Position numbers and translations under genes: made by a program
Assembly (NCBI GenBank): GCA_003118195.1
Contig: BEXV01000030.1
Span: 318,745 to 382,744, forward strand
DNA length: 64,000 nt
From: Hemicentrotus pulcherrimus
Lineage: Eukaryota > Echinodermata > Echinoidea > Camarodonta > Strongylocentrotidae
Reading direction: 5' to 3'
The notes under the pieces: model-generated
The model's database searches: none
What the model saw: only the letters and a program-made list of their open reading frames with translations
Told to the model about the DNA's origin: nothing
Shown here: piece by piece, positions 51,301 to 61,419 of the stretch
Numbering within the stretch: position 1 is the stretch's first letter
How the letters are laid out: each line of letters starts with the position of its first letter

Positions 51301-54300
51301 CTGCAAAGGGGCATAAATGAAAGAGGAATGATCGTCATTCATCTCAAAAGAAGCAATACTCACTAATAACTGCATCTCTTCAACAGGTAATTTGGGGTTA
51401 TTTCTTAAACATAGTTAATGATCTAAATGATTTACATACGTTGTGCTCATATCAAAATTAAGGGTAGATAAAACATTTGGAAAAATTAAAATCTATTTCT
51501 TACATTCCCTTTACTTTGTTTCACTGGAATCTGTGATGCACTTTTAAACATTCTAGCAAACTGCTGGTTTACAAAATTTCAGGAATAGTTTAGTTTCGTG
51601 AAAGTTTCATGCGATAACAAATAACTGAATAACAACTGATAAAACATAATTTTTTGTTGTTGCAAATTTCAAATTTACTAACCACAGGGAACAGCGGTCT
51701 CTCATCTCTATTGAGAGCATAGCAGTCTGTGATAAGTCTCTTGAGTGCCTTGGGTGTGTCATTCCGAACCTTGCTCAAGTCCGGCTGTAAGTAACCACGC
51801 CCAACCATCCAGATGATCTGTATGGAAGGTTAGAAAGGTTAAAGGTTAGAAAGGTTAAAGGTTAGAAAAGTTGAAGGTTAGAGTGGTTAGAGAATGGAGA
51901 ATAAGTCCTAGTATAGTGTATGGTGAAGATGTATCCAAGAGTAATGTTAGCTTTCTTTTGTTTAAAAAATAAATCTACATCTGAACCTGAGGCTTTCTTT
52001 AAATCTTATACAAATCTGTGCATGAGTACTAAGTTCATATGGATCATATTGGTAAGAATCTTACAGCGAATGTTATATCCAAACTATGTCCTTGATACAA
52101 GTATGTAAAAAATAAGCTTGAATTAAAAAAATGGCATGAACAACACAACAATGATTTATGAATTTCATACCATGTAGTGGTCAAAACACATTTTCTAGAT
52201 TAATGAAAAATTGTGACAGCTTGTACACTATTGTATAATCTATGATAGGTTATTATATACTTCACTGTCTCAATTTTATGTTTACAATTTTAATGTTCGC
52301 ATATGAAAAAAAAAAACATAAAGAAGCACACATAAACTGGAAGAAAAAAAACCTCAACATAGACACTTGAACGTTACCTGATCCTTGTGTTTGATGTTCT
52401 GATATGGCAAAGATTGTGTGACCAACTCAAAGAGAACCACTCCAAATGCATAGACATCAGACTGGAATGAGTATGGGTTAGTATCTCTCATCCTAATCAC
52501 TTCAGGTGCCTACAAGGACAAGACAATCAATCAACATCACCATTAAGCATCAATTAAAACAAGTTTTTTCTCTCTGGAGGGTACAGGTCATGTGATCATA
52601 GTATATGATACACATTAAATGTTATAAAAGTGGAAATGAAGGGATAGTCAAAGAGAGGTTATACAGTCAAAGAAGAGATATAAACTGCTTAGAGGCATTA
52701 TGCAATTTGCAGTATAGAAATATATTGTTATTATCATCATTATCATACAGGTAATATACTGAGTAATAGAAAACAAAGAATCCTGAAAAATATCACAGTT
52801 ATGCTTGCAAATATAGCATTACATTCTTTTCACTCTTGTTTGTTTGTTTGTGTAGGCATGAGGCTTCCCTCTCTCTGGACAAGCAAACCAACATATTCTG
52901 CCGTGCAAACAAACAAAATCATATCTGCAGGCGTATATTCTGTGGAATTGATCTGGATGTGTCTAATTACAAGACCAACTCCCCCCCCCAAAAAAAAAGA
53001 AGCCAGGTTCATATTTCTACCACAACCACTCTTCTAAAATCTGAATACTTCATGGTGAATTTATGCAAAACTACAAAGACAGCAGCAACTATAAACGTAT
53101 GGCACAAATCCATGCTCAGGTGATTTCTGCCAATAAAACTCAAAATATTTAAGGGTTCAGTGGATTATTCTGCAGTTGGAGGCCAACTTATCACTTACCA
53201 TCCAGAGTATTGAACCTGAAGGCTGCTCAAACTGCTGTGAACCACTCCACCTTGATTTGACAGTAGCTAGACCAAAGTCTCCTATCTTCACTGTCAGGTC
53301 ATCGTGCAGGAAGATATCTTAGTGGGAGAGGAGCATCGGTTAAGGAATATATGATGCAAAGAGAACCATCAGAAACTGAAGTTATTCTACATAAACTACA
53401 CATCCACAGCATTAGTTTTTTATCAATATGATTGGAGTAATGTAAACGAATTTCACACATAGAAAAGTATGTACTTGTTATGTGCTGTGTATAATGCATT
53501 CTTTTAAAATAAAGATAGAACCATCAAAACAGTACAAATTAAACATTTGAATTTACCAAGGGGATCTTAAAGGTAAACTAATGACAAGAAAGCCTGATCT
53601 TTAAAATGACTATTTCCATAAAGGCTGTGATAAAAGGATACTGTTTGATTTCAGGTCTCGATGGATGATGTTCTTTGCATGGAGGTAGCTGTAAAGACAA
53701 AAAGACAAAAAGAATTGTTAATTCACAAAAAATAAACAACATATAGATAATAAGTGTGACAAGCTACAATGTGAGGTAAATGCAAAGAAAAACAAACAAT
53801 AATGAAGAAACAATAGATAGTAACTATGCCACTACCGACAGTTCATATCACACATCTTTGAATCAGAACCAACTGAATATGTTTTACTCATCGAATTGTA
53901 AAGAGACAAATATGTATCAAACTACATGTACCTATATCAAGTGCAAACAGTAATTACTGTGGCACTTAGCACTAACTTGATAGTAGAGTTGACATCTTGA
54001 AGCAACAGTATTAAGGTCGAATTGCTTCTAGAAGTACACAATGTGAACTAAATAAATCATGAAAGAGGTGGTGTGTTGGGTGATACTTACTCCATACCCT
54101 GTGCTGTCTGTCTTGATATGTCAATAAGTTGATGCATGACTAATTTAGTATCTAAAACATGGAGATGTTTATAGAGTGACGAGCCTTCGCACCACTGTGT
54201 CACGATTGCTAGCTGGGGCTTGGAGGTGCACCCCATGAAAAGCAGGATGTTGGCGTGCCTCGTTTTCCTGTAAAATTAAAGTTGTTGAAAATTTCCAAGG

Positions 54301-57300
54301 TTTCAAATCACACTGCAATACAAGTTTTGAGAGAAATATTAAATAGCAGGATCTTGAAAAAAAAAATGAAAAATTTTCTAAAAAGGAAATTTAAGAGACA
54401 AACTAGAGAATCTCCTGTCTCACAGACTAGACCAATAGCCAAACCACAAAAATGCAAAACCCTGAATGGTAAAGATTTTGTCAGTTTGTCATTGTGATTG
54501 CAGTATTACATCACTAACACATAAAAGTAATAAAGAATGTGAATGGGTTATAACGAGAATCATTCCCAAAAAACAAAATAATCAAATGAACATAGCCACT
54601 GGACACAAATATTAACGATATATAAATTGATTGCATATAGACTTCAGATTTACAGCATGAATATTCCTTCAGGTGAACGAAATACATCAGATAAATAGAT
54701 TTGTGTTTTGTTACTAAATTGAAAGCAATGGCATTGGAAACTTCTTAATCCATGTCATCTTGCAATCAATATTTTTATGACCATACCTATTTAGCATGAA
54801 ACCCTGAAGTTGTTCATTAAGTATAAGAAAACCACATAGCACGGCTTGTTTTGACCGGAACATGCATTGAAAGAACTTACCTAAGTACAGCTACCTCATT
54901 CTTGAATGCTTGTAGTTGTGATGGAGTTGGATCCTTAACATTCAACCTCTTCACTGCTACAGAACCTGTTACACAAAAAAACAAATACAAGACTCAATGT
55001 TTATAATCTTATCACAAGTTTTCAGTTTCACCCAGAAAAAAGCAACCTCAACATACACCTTTCCAATTACATATCATCCACATAATTAGGCCTAAGAAAA
55101 AAGATGTTGTATTGCCCTTTGCGACCAATCCAAGAATCTTGAAATCTACAGTCGGCTTTCTAAAGGGCAATACAACATCTTTCTTTTGTTTAGGCCTTAC
55201 AGTAACAGTTCTGTAGCATTCAAGAGTAAATAAAGATAAAAGTCAATCTATGAAGACTGTGATTTATTTTTCCAATGTATCACAGGCAACAGAACATCTA
55301 TGTAATTTCAACAAGTTGATGCACCAACAAATCTTAAGTGGTATTTTTGCTGTGTTTTGTTGACCTATGTTTGCGTGATCTTGAGTTTGTTGTAGTTATC
55401 TTAATTTTTTACATCCCTGACTCCTGGTCTTACTTTGATCTCTTATAAATTTTACATAGAGAAAGCTCTTGCCTTGATACCTGGACAGATATTTAAAAAA
55501 GGATTACTTAGTGTGCCAAGTTCGAGGACAATCTGATAATTTTTTCACAGAAATTTACATGGAGTTCTAATCCTTCTTTGATCACTTTGCACAGTTATTT
55601 GGGAGTCGTACTTTACCTGTAAAGGAACTTTCTTTTTTTCTTTCTTTATTGAGTTAAGAAAATTAAATTGTGAAGAGCTATGTATAATTTTTAAGCTGAG
55701 AAATTCCTAGTTAATAACCAGGGCCTCGTTGCACAAAACTTACCATTGATGGTAACTTTGAATCAATGGCAACTACCATGGAAACAAAGCTCAACAGCCA
55801 ATCAAAATCAAGGTTTCCAATCAAAAAGACTTTATGGTGGTTTTTAAGGTCAGTTATTTTTAGTCATTAAACAATTCAATTCAGATTTTCTTGTACTTCT
55901 ACAACCCTGGACAACTCCACATTCTTATATCTTCAACATAAGAGTGACTTACCATGCCATTGTCCACTGAACACAGTTCCAAATGATCCTGCTCCTATCC
56001 TTGATCCTAACCTAATCTCCTCAGTTGGTATCTCCCAGTCGTCATTGGAATCTCTTCTTGTCCTCTGAAATGACATAGGTCCATTCTTGGATAAGTAAAC
56101 ATCATGAGCACAAAGTATTCTGAACAGCAGTCTGATGAAAGTATCTTACTAAAATAATAACGTAAATAAGGTTTTATTAGTTGGGGCAGCTGGGCATTGT
56201 GACACCCAAACACCATGTAAGGACGACGTACTATCATCAAGCATTTCTCATCATAGTACATCTACTTTCCTTTCCACTTACATTATTTGATCTTGCTGTC
56301 TTTAGTGACTGAGTCGGAAAGGGCATTCTTCCAGCAAGGCTGATGGATGGAGGACGGTCGCAAATTATGGAACCTATTTACTCTCTGTTCAAAACAGGCA
56401 CTTCTCATCAATCTCATCATGTATCCATTGTCTACACTTACCTTATGAACCAGCAATGTGGCTGCTTTGAACTTATTATCCTTAGTGTCCGAGTCAGACG
56501 GGGCATTCTTCTTTCAAGTCCGACTGGTGGGGTCAGGGTGTGAATTGCGAAACCAAGCCCAACTGTTTAAAATATATACTATCATCTAGAAGTTTCAATT
56601 AAAGAACTATCATCTCTACTCGCCTTCTAACTGGGCAACACGGCAGGTTTGATCATACCATCCTGTGCATGTGAGCCTGATGGGGCATTCCTCCACCCAG
56701 TCTGACAGAGGGAACATCAACTACAGGACCAGCATTCTCTATTCTGACTAGGTACTATGATCTACAAGTTCTCATGAAATATCTACTGTCTGTACTTACC
56801 CTATGACCTACCAATGTGGCGGGTGGTTTGATCTTGTTATCCTTAGAGTCCGAGCCAGAAAGGACGTTCTTCCACCTAGGCTGATGGGTGGGGGAGGGTT
56901 GGGAACTGTGCGATCCAGACTCTCTTTTTGGACTGTGTACTATCATGTTGGTAGTGTTCGGTAAACTAGACGCTAAACCTGTGGTAAAAGAGGAGTTTAA
57001 GAACATGAAGTAGAATGACAAGCATAAAGAGTAAAGTATGGAGGGGAAGAGGAATAAATCTTCAAGTGGCAACAAGTCCAAAATAAAGACTAAAGAGATG
57101 GTCACATGATGAGCTCTTAACCAATCATGAATCAACGTCAATGAAAACTAGTTACCATCAAAGTGATGTCTATGTTTGGCATCAAACTCAGTCGGGTTTA
57201 CTTGTCAATCATGGTAGAATACCATGAAGTTCTGTTATACTTCTAGGATACAAACAAATTGAACTAATTCATCACCCAACACAGTCATGCTGTTTTGCTA

Positions 57301-59247
57301 CAGATTCATACCGTTTCCATATACCATGCCATACCATTCCAATGCTCCAGGGGCACCTTCGCTTCATATCATACCCAAAGTCCATGATAATACATTCAAC
57401 ACAACTTTTGTGTGTATTATGCACTGGAACTCTGCCACTGGGTGTTGTTACGATAATGTGGATGAGCAAAGAATGAAAAGGATAGTGGATATGTTATCAG
57501 GTTAAAAAGACCAATAAAAAGGCCAATGATTAGCTGGCTATTGGCAATGATTTCTTAAAGAATAAAGCAGGATTTGGATGCAATTCATATAACTTGCGTC
57601 TGCATGTAGTAGGTTATAATTGATGGCGGGCATAACCAAGATTCATAATTTTCAAAATGCATCTACCAGAACCTACGTCATGATAGACTAATGTTAAATG
57701 TAGAGATCCCTCCAATTCATTTTGTATGCAACATGGCACAGAATGGGGGCTGAAGAATACAAAATAAAGCACAGAAACAAACCCTCAAAAGCAAGAGCAA
57801 CTAGATGGAATTTTGACTGCGCGCAGTCAAAAATGATGCCTCCGCCATAGAGCAATTTTTAAAATTCAAGTTGATTGTAATCCATCTATCAGTTTTTTCA
57901 TGATAATGCACTCACAAGCTAGTTATAGGCATACATAATGAGCCCCATGACCTTTGACCTGATGACCCTAAAATCTAATCAGTTCATTGGCTCTGCAAGA
58001 TACATATACATGTCATGAGTTTGATGGTAATCTGTATATTGGTTCTCATGATAATGCGATCACAAGCTATTTGTGCATACATAATGAGCCCTGTGACCTT
58101 TGACCTAGTGAGATATTGTGATAACGGTCAAACGGGACGGACCTACGGACGTACAGACGGACAACCCAAAAACATGATGCCTCCGGCACCACCTTCGGTG
58201 GCGGAGGCATAAAAATAAACATGTGATTCAACTCTAAGGGATGTGTAACTACATACATTAGACGGACTAGGTAATTGGGGATAGATATCTCAGCTCAGAT
58301 TATCAGCAAACCATATAAGTGCTGAACCTGTGTTACGTTGTTTATGAGACAACTGCCCATTTCGCTAACTCAGCCATGACATCTAGACCTGAAAACAGCT
58401 TCATTTGATGAGGATTCTGTGACAGACCTCTCATCATTTTTGCATACCAGTTGGTTATTCATTCATCATGAAGTCACAGACCAAATTTTTGCAATATCAC
58501 ACAGTGCCCCAGAATAGAGTTCCATGACACATACTTGGGGCAACAATTTTTCTGCGGTCAATTGCTAGGATAAGCTGAATTCCTATCTTCAACCCTGGTG
58601 CTCACACCATCTTCTTTATCCTAACCCTATATCAGAGGTTGAATGAATACCATACCTGCCAACATTTGAAATAAGATTTAGGAATTTTTAGCACGGTATG
58701 CCTTCAAAAAAATAAGAAATCAAACTTGCAGCGGCAGTGTAGCTGGCTCTGTACCAAAAAGCGAATACAAATTCGCTGCTCAATCATGCAGCCATCTAAC
58801 ACACGCAATACGTGAGCTCTCAAATTGTGGCACATGATAAAACAAGCTTAATTTGGCTTTAGCACACACAAAAAAGAAATTTTGAAAAATCGAAATACCA
58901 GTATTCAGAATTTCCAGGTCCTAAAAATCAAAAAAATCTTGAATATTCCGGATTATTCGGAAGGGTTGGCAGGTATGGAATCCTAGAGCATGAGTGACCA
59001 GAGCATGTGACGTGTCACCAGAGGTGACCCTGCTGCCAATGTTATGAGTTTTGATAAAGCTGCGTTAGTAAGATAGAATGAATGAGAGTGAAGTGTTAGG
59101 GTTACCAAGGCAACTCACCATTGGCGATGTTAGTGGGGTCATAGTCAAAGACGCCATCCTGAATGGCACTGTTCGGGGTTAGCACTTTGCCATGTCCGCC
59201 GCCGTGAGCCCCATGGATGTTAACAGCGGCGCTAGCAGTGTGTCCAT
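51124..59247 (-). CDS. RAF serine/threonine kinase (B-Raf type), 3' half of the gene, gene-level entry
   Basis: RAF kinases link Ras-GTP to MEK and ERK in the cytosol and at the plasma membrane. Ten exons join in frame to 429 complete residues plus a stop: CR2-CR3 linker, complete kinase domain and C-tail. Visible kinase features are the N-region [11 protein letters not shown], glycine loop [12 protein letters not shown] lysine, AFKNEV glutamate, gatekeeper T in [21 protein letters not shown] in [11 protein letters not shown], and APE. The C-tail has the 14-3-3 motif RSASEPS and the SPKTP feedback-phosphorylation motif. The DDWE N-region (rather than the YYWE of C-Raf) and overall match make it B-Raf-like; invertebrates usually have one RAF. 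The Ras-binding and C1 domains lie past 64000. No inactivating change is seen in the kinase exons. Confidence 0.97.
51683..51817 (-). CDS. RAF kinase exon, 135 bp (C-lobe, MVGRGYL)
   Basis: Encodes 45 residues from [17 protein letters not shown] to RDERPLFPV. Acceptor CCATACAG, donor GTTAGT, phase 0 at both ends. Length equals what I recall for human BRAF exon 17. RDERPLFP is a RAF signature near the kinase C-terminus. Confidence 0.97.
51825..51892. repeat. AAGGTTAGAAAGGTT-type minisatellite at a splice acceptor
   Basis: About four to five imperfect copies of a 15-bp AAGGTT/AGAAAG unit start 8 bp upstream of the RAF exon acceptor, supplying its pyrimidine tract on the minus strand. Confidence 0.9.
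52378..52509 (-). CDS. RAF kinase exon, 132 bp (APE motif)
   Basis: Encodes 44 residues from [20 protein letters not shown] to IKHKDQ, including the APE motif, the DVYAFG helix and the LPYQNI loop. Acceptor CCTTGTAG, donor GTAACG, phase 0. Same length as human BRAF exon 16. Confidence 0.97.
53199..53317 (-). CDS. RAF kinase exon, 119 bp (DFG and activation segment)
   Basis: Encodes [20 protein letters not shown] and [19 protein letters not shown]. It contains the DFG aspartate and the TVK activation segment equivalent to human T599-V600-K601, unaltered. It starts inside an Asn codon; donor GTAAGTGA after ATG. Same 119-bp length as human BRAF exon 15. Confidence 0.97.
53642..53688 (-). CDS. 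RAF kinase exon, 47 bp (HRD catalytic loop)
   Basis: Encodes [15 protein letters not shown] with split codons at both ends. It holds the catalytic HRD aspartate. Acceptor TCTTTACAG; donor GTATCC, the weakest donor in this gene. Same 47-bp length as human BRAF exon 14. Confidence 0.95.
54091..54267 (-). CDS. RAF kinase exon, 177 bp (gatekeeper and hinge)
   Basis: Encodes [20 protein letters not shown], then [19 protein letters not shown] through ISRQTAQGM. Contains the Thr gatekeeper and the hinge WCEGSS. Acceptor TTTTACAG, donor GTAAGTAT. Same length as human BRAF exon 13. Confidence 0.97.
54881..54965 (-). CDS. RAF kinase exon, 85 bp (ATP-binding lysine)
   Basis: Encodes [20 protein letters not shown] and KNEVAVL, with split codons at both ends. 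It holds the VAVK lysine (human K483) and the helix-C glutamate (human E501). Acceptor GTGTAACAG, donor GTAAGTTC. Same length as human BRAF exon 12. Confidence 0.96.
55085..55199. repeat. 115-bp intronic hairpin
   Basis: Left arm 55085-55120 and right arm 55162-55199 are inverted copies. They share a perfect 20-bp core, AAGATGTTGTATTGCCCTTT, and an outer TAGGCCTAA, separated by a short purine-rich part that differs. The 41-nt loop is unique. It lies in the RAF intron between the 112-bp and 85-bp exons. It has the size of a small MITE and also of a microRNA precursor; neither is proven. Confidence 0.85.
55730..55800. repeat. Possible dispersed-repeat fragment with inner palindrome
   Basis: GGCCTCGTTGCACAAAACTT followed by TTACCATTGATGGTAA resembles widespread short repeats of deuterostome genomes. 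Only one copy is seen here, so family membership is a guess. Confidence 0.3.
55953..56064 (-). CDS. RAF exon, 112 bp (N-region and glycine-rich loop)
   Basis: Encodes [20 protein letters not shown] and [17 protein letters not shown]. It carries the acidic N-region DD before WEIP, equivalent to human D448/D449, the serine equivalent to S446, and the P-loop GAGSFG. Human S447 is replaced by Asn. Acceptor TTTCAG, donor GTAAGTCA. It is 6 bp shorter than human BRAF exon 11 as I recall it. Confidence 0.96.
56226..56790 (-). pseudogene. Tandem array of decayed copies of the RAF linker exon (~180-bp units)
   Basis: Next to the intact exon (56800-56978) lie copies B (56624 to about 56785), C (56442 to about 56610) and D (56282 to about 56430), plus a 45-bp remnant of another (56226-56270). 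The shared plus-strand word GGGCATTCTT/GGACGTTCTT sits at 56862, 56683, 56501 and 56321, a regular spacing of 179-182 bp. Minus-strand translations align: intact [21 protein letters not shown] reads [21 protein letters not shown] reads [16 protein letters not shown] then TAA (56283-56285); B reads [21 protein letters not shown] has one in-frame TGA (56514-56516) and keeps donor GTAAGTGT; D keeps GTAAGTGG; B has GCGAGT and stops. All lie in the intron downstream of the intact exon. Confidence 0.9.
56800..56978 (-). CDS. RAF linker exon (CR2-CR3), with two in-frame donors
   Basis: Encodes [20 protein letters not shown], then a Ser/Pro/His-rich stretch, [20 protein letters not shown] and LVGHR. 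The acceptor TTTTACCACAG follows a phase-1 codon. The donor GTAAGTAC (56794-56799) gives 179 bp. A second GT donor, GTAGGT (56806-56811), would shorten it by 12 bp (VGHR) with the frame kept. The decayed copies preserve the outer GTAAGT, so that is probably the ancestral one. The linker is poorly conserved among RAFs; only the junction into RRDS-DDWE and the Ser-rich character match human B-Raf. Confidence 0.85.
57811..57832. repeat. Perfect 22-bp palindrome
   Basis: TTTTGACTGCG is followed directly by its reverse complement CGCAGTCAAAA, with no loop. It abuts the left end of the element at 57836 and may be part of it. Confidence 0.85.
57836..58210. mobile_element. Inverted-repeat element with ATGCCTCCGCCA ends and an internal dimer
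   Basis: ATGCCTCCGCCA (57836-57847) is inverted at TGGCGGAGGCAT (58199-58210). The right end also folds on itself through ATGCCTCCGGCACC...GGTGGCGGAGGCAT. Inside, a segment with TGATAATGC, CACAAGCTA, CATACATAATGAGCCC and TGACCTTTGACCT occurs twice, about 148 bp apart. The element sits in the RAF intron between 56978 and 59119. Non-coding. Confidence 0.85.
58650..58978. mobile_element. Inverted-repeat element with CCATACCTGCCAAC ends (329 bp)
   Basis: CCATACCTGCCAAC (58650-58663) and GTTGGCAGGTATGG (58965-58978) are perfect 14-bp inverted ends. The interior is AT-rich without a coding frame. No clear target duplication was found. Lies in the same RAF intron. Confidence 0.85.
59119..59247 (-). 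CDS. RAF linker exon, 129 bp (most 5' RAF exon in the window)
   Basis: Encodes [20 protein letters not shown], then [20 protein letters not shown] and AN, ending in a phase-1 Gly codon completed by the next exon. Acceptor GTGCTCAG, donor GTGAGTTG. A His/Gly-rich patch (HGAHGGGHG) is unusual; the surrounding ASAAVNIH weakly recalls SAPNVHIN of human B-Raf. Assignment rests on phase, strand and position, because the linker is poorly conserved. The acceptor is followed upstream by a (CTGT)n tract on the coding strand. Confidence 0.75.
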
Positions 59248-59255
59248 CTGAGCAC

Positions 59256-59278
59256 ACAGACAGACAGACAGACAGACA
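59256..59278. repeat. (ACAG)n tetranucleotide repeat
   Basis: Five to six ACAG units directly upstream (minus strand) of the RAF exon acceptor, so they lie in the acceptor's pyrimidine-containing region. Confidence 0.9.
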
Positions 59279-59498
59279 ACCAGCATGGCACATGGAAATG
59301 AGAGGAGGGAGGGAGGGGTGGAGTAAATAGAGAGGTGGAGTTAGAAGATGAGGATGGGGATGAAGATAAAAAGGTAGACATGGGCAGGTGAATTAGATGG
59401 CGATTACAAAGAGCGAGGAGAGAAATTGAGGAAGAGATGGAGGGAAGTATGGCAGAAGAGAGAGAAAGGGAGTGAGAAATAGAGGGGGAGGGATAGGG

Positions 59499-59545
59499 AG
59501 AGAGAGAGAGAGAGAGAGAGAGAGTGAGAGAGAGAGAGAGAGAGA
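59499..59545. repeat. (GA)n microsatellite
   Basis: GA tract with one T interruption in a broader GA-rich region from about 59290. Confidence 0.95.
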
Positions 59546-60344
59546 TTAGTTAATCAATTTATGAGATAATTAAAAAGGAAAAGGATGGAGATGGAATACA
59601 TAGATAGCATATGATGAAGTAAGCAATAATAGAAAAGCAAAACAAATTATAATAAAAACAGGTTATGGAATGATGGATTGTGATATAGAAGAACGGCAAA
59701 AGAGCGCAAAGAATAAAGTACATTTATCAACATATTTTGCATTATTTGATGCATAGATGAAAATTCCGGAAGGAGCAAAGTGTGACATAAATATAATAAG
59801 ATATGAGGTTAGGAGAAAGATGGTTGAATGAACAAAATTGTGTTGGGAACAGGTTTAATATGAGACAGTATATATCAAAGAAGATTAAAAGGAAGATGTG
59901 TATGAACATTATTAGGAAGATGTTATGAGGATAACAAATTAAATAAAGAAAAGAAGAGAGACAGAAAAAAAGTTAGCAGAAAAGCTAAATTTATGGATAT
60001 TCAATTATAAAGACCTGGATTATTCATGAAAAGAAAAGCACAGAAACTAAAACAAACAAAAACACTAAGTTGAAAAATAAAAATAATACCACATAAGTTC
60101 TAATTACAGCATGAAAATGAAAGAAATTAGTTACAAATATATGTGTTTAAGTGATATAAGTTAGGTTTGCATATGTATGAATATGAAAGTGATCACCCAG
60201 CGATTCCAAGAAATTGTAATCCTGCTATTACATGTACCAACATCAACACTCACAGTAGCAAGACAAATGGGATCCCTTTCTTGAAGTGATTAGAATGAAA
60301 GAAAGTAATGTTGATTCCTTCAGAATCCGCTTTGGTTGTTCCTC

Positions 60345-60442
60345 AACTACTACAAAAGCCTGGGGAATGTTTCACTTAGAATGACTCAAGTTGCACTTGA
60401 ACTACTGACTTGAACTACTAGAAAAGCCTGGGGAGTGTTTCA
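60345..60442. repeat. Short direct repeat, two ~30-bp copies
   Basis: AACTACTACAAAAGCCTGGG at 60345 and AACTACTAGAAAAGCCTGGG at 60413 each continue GA(A/G)TGTTTCAC. The spacing is 68 bp. Confidence 0.85.
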
Positions 60443-61419
60443 CCAAGACTAAGATCGTTTAAAGCTTATCTGCCATAGTTTACAGGAGGGATTATAGCGC
60501 TCTGCACGGTCACTGGACAGATGGTAATCTCATCAACTCAGCTCTCAGATAACATAAAGAAAAGAGGATGATGGGGGACCAGTGGTCACCGATTAGACAC
60601 TGTTTGTTATGTAGAGGGCGCAAGTAGCTACAAGTAGTGCAGTGGGCCTTTAAGTTGGACTTGAACTATGGCAAACATTGGTCTCTCAAAGGACGTACAA
60701 AGCGTGGTCACAAATCTACAGAATTAAACAATTTTGATACTTCATTATTAAAGGAAAAAAATATGATCTAAATTCATAATTTGTAAGGTTTTTTCCTCTA
60801 ATTTTACATCTGGTTCAAGACTTTTTAAGAGCATCAATCAACTGCGGTAGTATAAGTCCAAGTCTTAAATATAACTATAAAGTTTACAATGAAAGTAACT
60901 TTTTTTCTTCAACAATGAACTATCAAAAAATGTAAATGATCTAGGATGATTTTTGTGTGTGTATAAAGTCTAGCAAGGATAACAACTAAATATTCTGAAG
61001 ATAAAAATGTCAGTGACATGAAATCCAGTACAAACGACCCCATATGTATGCCATTTCTGTAACAATATTACATGTTCTCCATGTGTCCAGTTTTGTCAAG
61101 TGATGCTTACACAAAGAATTTACAAAACAATTTTAAGATACATAAAATGTACAATACTAAAGCCTTGTTCAGCCTGGAATAGTAGTCCACCATGGCAAAA
61201 TGAAATGAACAAATGGAAAGTGGGGTTAAAAAAAAAAAAATAGCTTCAATGTACATGCCCCAGAGTAAAATTCGTCTCTGTGTTATAAGATAGAGAACTG
61301 TGAAGCATGACGTTTTTTGTGAGCTAATTGACCATGTTGTGTGTGGACAAGGCTTTTTCTCACATGACAATAACATGCAACAACATGCAATCATGTGCAA
61401 AGACTTTTCTTAACATTCG

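Larger units (their letters stand above)
59248..61419. other. RAF intron (upstream of the 129-bp exon), no exon seen
   Basis: Begins with (ACAG)n at 59256-59278 and GA-rich sequence to 59545. Then AT-rich sequence with a short two-copy repeat at 60345-60442. A TAGAGGGCGC word at about 60613-60622 matches the core of the CTCF consensus, but a single short match is weak. Confidence 0.55.

Noticed and set aside
56442..56610. Copy C of the RAF linker exon as a coding alternative exon
   Set aside because: In the frame required by the flanking exons it has TGA at 56514-56516; a shifted frame is open but would not join RAF in frame.
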